Shown: positions 58,958 through 64,000 of the stretch, in pieces
Layout: each line of letters opens with the position of its first letter
Position numbering within the stretch: the stretch's first letter is position 1
NCBI GenBank assembly: GCA_011503125.2
Contig: WWBZ02000051.1
Coordinates: forward strand, 1,798,001-1,862,000
DNA: 64,000 nt
Source: Botryosphaeria dothidea
Lineage: Eukaryota > Ascomycota > Dothideomycetes > Botryosphaeriales > Botryosphaeriaceae
Reading direction: 5' to 3'
Translations under genes and position numbers: made by a program
Notes under the pieces: generated by a model
Database searches by the model: none
The model's input: only the letters and a program-made list of their open reading frames with translations
Told to the model about the DNA's origin: nothing

Positions 58958-61900
58958 TTTTCCCATGGCATGACTGAATGGTTATTGCATGAATTTCCAT
59001 GTCCATTGACTTCATGTTCATTGGAGTTGAATGATTTTGGAGTTGGTTTTGCTTTTTCTTTCCTGGTGTTATGGGTCTCACGAAAGATATCCCGACCAAA
59101 GCGTCCCCGGCCATAGGACGCAGTACGCGGCAAAGCACACCATAGCTTGCACCATGAGCAGCTACTCGAGAGTCCGCGTAGACAAAGAGCAACACGTTTC
59201 ATTCGCACATCACTTTTTACCCATCGATCCAGCTCAAGCTACTAGACTAGCTACATATCCAGAAAACCATAGATAGAACAATCGTGCTTTGGGTTCGGAT
59301 CATGGGCACGGCAGAATCACCCAGGTAGTCCGACGGTTAATAGCTTCGAAATTAAATGAGAGTTCTGCTTTTGAGTATCAAAGTCGCACATGCTCAGTGA
59401 CTCCGGCGTCTGCCTGTGATGTAAGGCCCCCTACGATTGGAGTATCTAACTGGATTCGCGTACTCGCCCCGTCCCTGGCGCCGTGTCCAACCCGCCCTCC
59501 TCCCACGCTTGATCTAGCTCGATTCTCGATCGTACGCACGCGAGAGAGATGCCAGCCGGGTTGCTGCGCCCCGATTGTGGATACCGCGACAATAATGCGA
59601 CGGCGCGGTACAACTCGACGGTACATGCCATTCCTGGCTGCAAGGTGGTGTTTTGGCTCCACTCGTTCACGCATGCCGCAATCGCTTCCGTGTCAGCAAG
59701 TCGGCAGGTTTGGACTGGTTGGCTGTGCGGGCCCCATGCGTAAATGACTCGTCCAGGACGCGGCATACGCAAACCGGTCCTTTCCGAAGCGGCAGCGCTT
59801 GGGGTCGTCTGCGGGCGCTTGGCACATCTCGCAGCGCATCCATCCATCACATCTCCCGCCATACGTGCTGGCTGTCACGAGCGTGCGGCTGCAGCGAGCC
59901 GCCCGCACCGGCTCAGCGCCCGCCGCCTTGGTTCGGACGAGGGTCTTCACAGAGTACACATGGACTGCAGTATGAGCAGGAGCACACCCCTCCGTGGAGC
60001 TCATGCTCACCCGGACGCGAGCGTCAGCACGGCGCAAGCTAAACCCATCCGGATCCGATGCTGCAATTGTCCATGCACAATTCTTCCTACATCCTGGTCG
60101 CCGCGCTTCCGCTCAGCTATAGTGCGTGGAGTCGAGGGCCTCAGCGCGGCTCGAGTCAACAGCACCGCCAGCGCTTCTGCCTGGCGACTCACGCACTCCG
60201 CATCATCTGATGGACGTGCAGACGCCGCCCGTGGGCGGCAGGGCTGGTATCGACCTATCTTATCGATAGATCGATGATTGCCACGCCACCATCTGTGACA
60301 GGCGCCAGGGTACACCCTGGGCTGCCCAGCCAACCGCCTGAAACGATCTTCCTCCGGCCACCGCCCAAACGAAGACTAAGGCCCGCCCACCCGGCTTGTG
60401 CTTTCGTCGCTCGAGTCCCGCCACCGAATCGTGTCAGAGCGTTTGTACTTTGCGTTTATGAACCTCTTTCTACGACTCGTGTCATGAGCATATCTTTTCC
60501 CATCTGCACAACCTATACAGCGTAGTCAATGTCTGCCTCGTATAATTGTTCCTTCGTTTCTCCTTCCGCACTGTTCTATTATTACAGCTCGGACTAGGAT
60601 TCCCGCGGCAATTCTGTGGTTAATCGTCGCCTGTTTCGCCGCTGGCGGAGAAATGGCGTCCATTGCTGAAGAGCCTCTTTCTTGGGCCTCTTGCCTCTTG
60701 CTTGCCGCTCGTCATTTTCCCCGACCGCCAGTTACGTTGCATTTCTTTTCTTTTCTTTTTTGTGCTTCTGCTCATCAATTTTGCTTTGCTTCTGCCGTCC
60801 CGCTGCAAGCTTCCCCAGCGCGGCGTCAACGCCGCCTTCTCCCACATCTATGCAAATTTGCGTAATGGTGATTGGACATACTGTGCGCCTGCATGCCGAT
60901 GCTGATTCGCCGAGTCTCGGGCCCTTGCCTTGCTATCGAGGTGACTATACGAGAAGCCATCACCTTCTTTGCTTGAAATGGCGCCAAGCTGGCGCCACGC
61001 ACGACACTCTGCATAAGGCGGCATCGCCGCGCCTTTTTTTTTTCTCGCGCGCTGTCATTTTTCGATCTCTTCTTTTCCATTTTTGTGGTGTTGTCGGTCA
61101 TTTCTCAACGCGATGATGACTACTTGGCTTGGGTGCCTGATATGCATCGGATCATGTACTAGCACACAACCTACTGCACCCTCCTCGTCGTACGTATGCC
61201 GTTCTAATTGCCTATCGCACGGCCGTCCGCTCATCGATCGCCGGGTTTAGCGAAGTCGATGGGCGGTCGTCAAGGCGGTAGTTATTCCGCGACGTCTAGA
61301 TGGTTTCGTTCGCCACAGCTGGGATGGCTAGATCGATCTGAAAGAAGCCGTCGGGTGGGCGGCTGGCGGGAGTTCTATGGAACACCCGTTCCAGGGAAAG
61401 TCGGCAGCAGGGTCCCTTGGATGGGACTGAGAGAACCAAGCTGCCAACTTTTTGGTCTCTTCAACTTTTTGCAGCAGCTTCGGCTTGGCCGAAGGCTTGG
61501 TCTTGCCTGAATGATATTTTTCGTTGGTGCCTGGCAGCGCCTCATTGCAGGAATAGGAACAGATCCCGCCGCGGCGCGCCGTTCACCCGCTGCATCGTCG
61601 TCGGGTCGCCCGCCTTGCCCAGCCAGCCTTGCCCTGGGGACCCTTTCAGCTCTTCTTCTCGTCGATGGAATTTCCTCCACTGCCTTGCGACACTACTACT
61701 CCGAACATGACCGTGCTGCAGTCTTCTCCGATCCGGATGCTGAGGTCTCTCTGTCATGCTGATGTGACAGGCAGGCCTCCGATAAGCCCAGCTCACCGCA
61801 ATCGATGTCGCAAACGTGGAGCTTCCGGAACCACGGCTGCGGAGCCCGGCAGGCGTGAGCACGCGAGCCAAGGGCAAGGCTGAGGCGGGCCCAACGACCA

Positions 61901-64000
61901 AGGCTGCGGACAGAGATGGCGAGTCGGTCAAGACCCGTGGCAGGCAACAGGTTGAGGGCTTAGGAGGGTGAGACGGCCAGCGGCCGCGGCAGCTACACCA
62001 CGGCTGATGGCGCGATCCAGCATGGGCTCTCATGAAACGAAACACCTAGTGTAGCCAAAAACGCTGCTGCAACACCAACGCCCGCCAGGGTTGCTTACGC
62101 TTACATACGCGTGGCACGGAGGTGCCCACAGCCACTCCACTGCCACTGACTTGCCGCCTTCCGGTCGTCGCCGTGTCGGACGCTCTTGTTGCCCAACCTT
62201 GCCTCATCTCTCGTCACCCTGCACGTCCTCGAGGCCGCCTCAAGCATTCATTTTAAAATTGGTCCACACAAGGCTTGTGTTTGATGTCTCGGTGTCCCGC
62301 GCGTTCTTTGCGCTCTTTCTCGTGTGCCCTGTCATCTGCTCGCTCCCTGCTGCGCGTCAGCGTCAACGCGTAGCAATCCAATTTATCTGGGACGCACACG
62401 CGCGCGTTTGAACGACAATCACGATAAAGAGTTCTCCCCTTCATGTTAATCACAAACCCGGCCACTGGGGCGCGCGACCAGTACCGGGGGCGTGAGCGTG
62501 CGCCGCCAGGATCTGTTTCGTTTCGAGGAGCCCTGAACTTTGAGCTTAAAATCCAAATGTCGAAAAGAAACACCTTAAAACCTGGAGCCACGCAACGCAA
62601 CACGTGCAGCAGGCAAGTAGCTAACAACAAACTTAACCTTGAGGAGGAAATGAAACAGCGACGGAGTAAGCAGACTTGCAATAATTACACAGAAGGACCA
62701 AAGGCAGTGTGGTTACTATACTAAGCCCGCGGAGTCAGTTTCTCAAACGCCACCAACAACTATTCATTCCTTCACACGTCTCAATTTCGTTCCGCGACAA
62801 CTCATCTAATCTAATCCGCGATTGGCTAATAAGGTAGGCAGAGATAGAGGCGTCTCTGGGTGTGGAGGCCTGACGCTCTGGACCACCGGCATTGCTGTTC
62901 GCTCCGCACCCCACCTCTACGCATTATCGGCTCTACTTTCCTCACCTCCTACTTCTCTCCGCACCTGCAGCAGCGGGGGCAGCTCCGGTCTGGAGTGCAG
63001 TAGTGAGAAAGCAGAGGCAGTCAGGATGGAACGCAGCGCCAAATCAGAGTCGAGGGCCACGCAACAGTGCCAAAAAAGCACGCAACGGTAGTTCGCGGAC
63101 AGCAAGACCAAAAGACTACCAGTCTTGACTTGCTCTGCATCATCCTAAACTCTGATGACTGGGTTGACCAACTCGGGATTTGCTTCGTGGAGCCGAGGAG
63201 AGTAGCGATATTTTTGAAGTTGTTCTAGGATGAGACATGTAACGAGGTAAATACGTACCTTTTCACTTCTGTCAATCTCTTTCTGTTTCCAGCAAGATAT
63301 CAAGGATCTTGGTTGTATTTTTTCTTCCCTACTTCCAACGCGGCCCTATTCTTTTCACCTTCTTTTCAGCTACTTCCCCACATTTTCGTTTCTTCTCTTA
63401 CTTGTTCCCAATGTTTCTTTCCTGTCGAAACGTGTCTGATGGGGCCTTGCTGCATTACCACGTGCTGATGCGTTGTTTTCCTTTGAAGATTATTGCGGAG
63501 TGCATGCAGTAGCGTATGGCGCCTGCGCTAGCCCTGCTCTTTGGATGCCCTCTCTACCCCGCCACACCACCACCACTGCAACCGGGTTATCTCGAACAGT
63601 CGTTTCGTTTCAAGAGCTAAGGAAACGGTGAGGGCAACGGAAACACCAAGGAATATTCCTGTTACGCGGATGGCGTGCCGGTTTGCGCCAGGCCAGCACA
63701 GGCACATGTGTGGATACCCTTCTTTTTGCTGGTGGCGCAGACGCTCCGAACCAGCGCCAACTGCCGCTTCCGCGCCGGCTCCGACACCGGGTGATATTTT
63801 TTCGGCCTCTCCCTGCCTGAGGCTTCGAGACCGCTCGGAGCGTGGCTGACATGGCTGGCGTGGCTTGCTACGTGGTGGTGTTACTGCGGCAGCGGCGCAG
63901 CGGCATACTTTTTTTCCACCTTCGTAAAGGTTGGTGGAAATTGGGGGCGTTTTTTCTTTTCTGCTAGACAATTCGGGAGCGGAAGACTCGCGCTATCTGC
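58958..64000. other. 5-kb right-end region without recognised gene
   Basis: After the HAD stop no gene with family marks or plausible splice structure is seen up to the window edge. Short T/C-rich runs occur around 60740-60800 and 61030-61045. An exon of a gene lying beyond 64000 cannot be excluded. Confidence 0.5.

Noticed and set aside
1..64000. CRISPR array, bacterial operons or ribosome-binding sites
   Set aside because: The window is eukaryotic with spliced genes; no regularly spaced direct repeats were seen.
1..64000. RIP-mutated transposon remnants
   Set aside because: No AT-rich block, terminal repeat pair, reverse transcriptase or transposase motif was found.

Overview
The window is nuclear DNA of a filamentous ascomycete (Pezizomycotina). 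The evidence is genes broken by short introns (mostly 47-76 nt, GT...AG, often with a CTAAC/CTGAC-like branch site), the gene content (tannase-type esterase, LysM protein, several transporters, RNA-decay factors), fairly GC-rich coding and non-coding DNA, and no AT-rich blocks of the kind left by repeat-induced point mutation. The class cannot be fixed from the sequence; a Dothideomycetes-like fungus is only a guess. I support 18 protein-coding loci, one of them a clear pseudogene. I saw no rRNA, tRNA, CRISPR array or intact transposon.

Layout. 1-3232 is gene-free upstream DNA. 3233-5045 (+) is a hexose-transporter-like MFS protein. 6116-8112 (+) is a GMC oxidoreductase pseudogene. 8325-9389 (-) is an unresolved hypothetical gene. 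9725-16045 is a metabolic block: an SVOP-like MFS transporter (-), a 2-oxoglutarate/Fe(II) dioxygenase resembling thymine-7-hydroxylase (-), and an NCS1 nucleobase-type permease (+) transcribed divergently from it. 16483-18333 (-) is a rhomboid protease. 20924-23530 holds two convergent secreted-protein genes: a tannase/feruloyl esterase (+) and a two-LysM protein (-). 25335-39644 is mostly housekeeping: Edc3 (mRNA decapping), an ABM monooxygenase, a RING-like protein, an FHA-like/tandem-BRCT protein, UPF1 (nonsense-mediated decay) and IMP4 (ribosome biogenesis), the last two divergent from a shared promoter. 44603-48088 (-) is a PI-specific phospholipase C, 52088-54685 (-) a fungal-specific protein of unknown function, and 57622-58957 (+) a HAD-superfamily hydrolase. 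The stretches 39645-44602, 48089-52087, 54686-57621 and 58958-64000 show no convincing gene.

How the genes may work together. The dioxygenase-permease divergent pair, with GATA-type sites in its promoter and in that of the neighbouring MFS gene, suggests uptake and oxidation of a pyrimidine or related nitrogen compound. This is inference from family and context. The tannase and LysM genes fit secretion at a plant or microbe interface. Edc3, UPF1 and IMP4 lie within about 14 kb of each other and all act on RNA, but that may be chance.

Gene models were built by hand. For every multi-exon gene described as complete, the splice junctions give a continuous frame whose length is a multiple of three. 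No similarity search was possible, so family names rest on recognised motifs.
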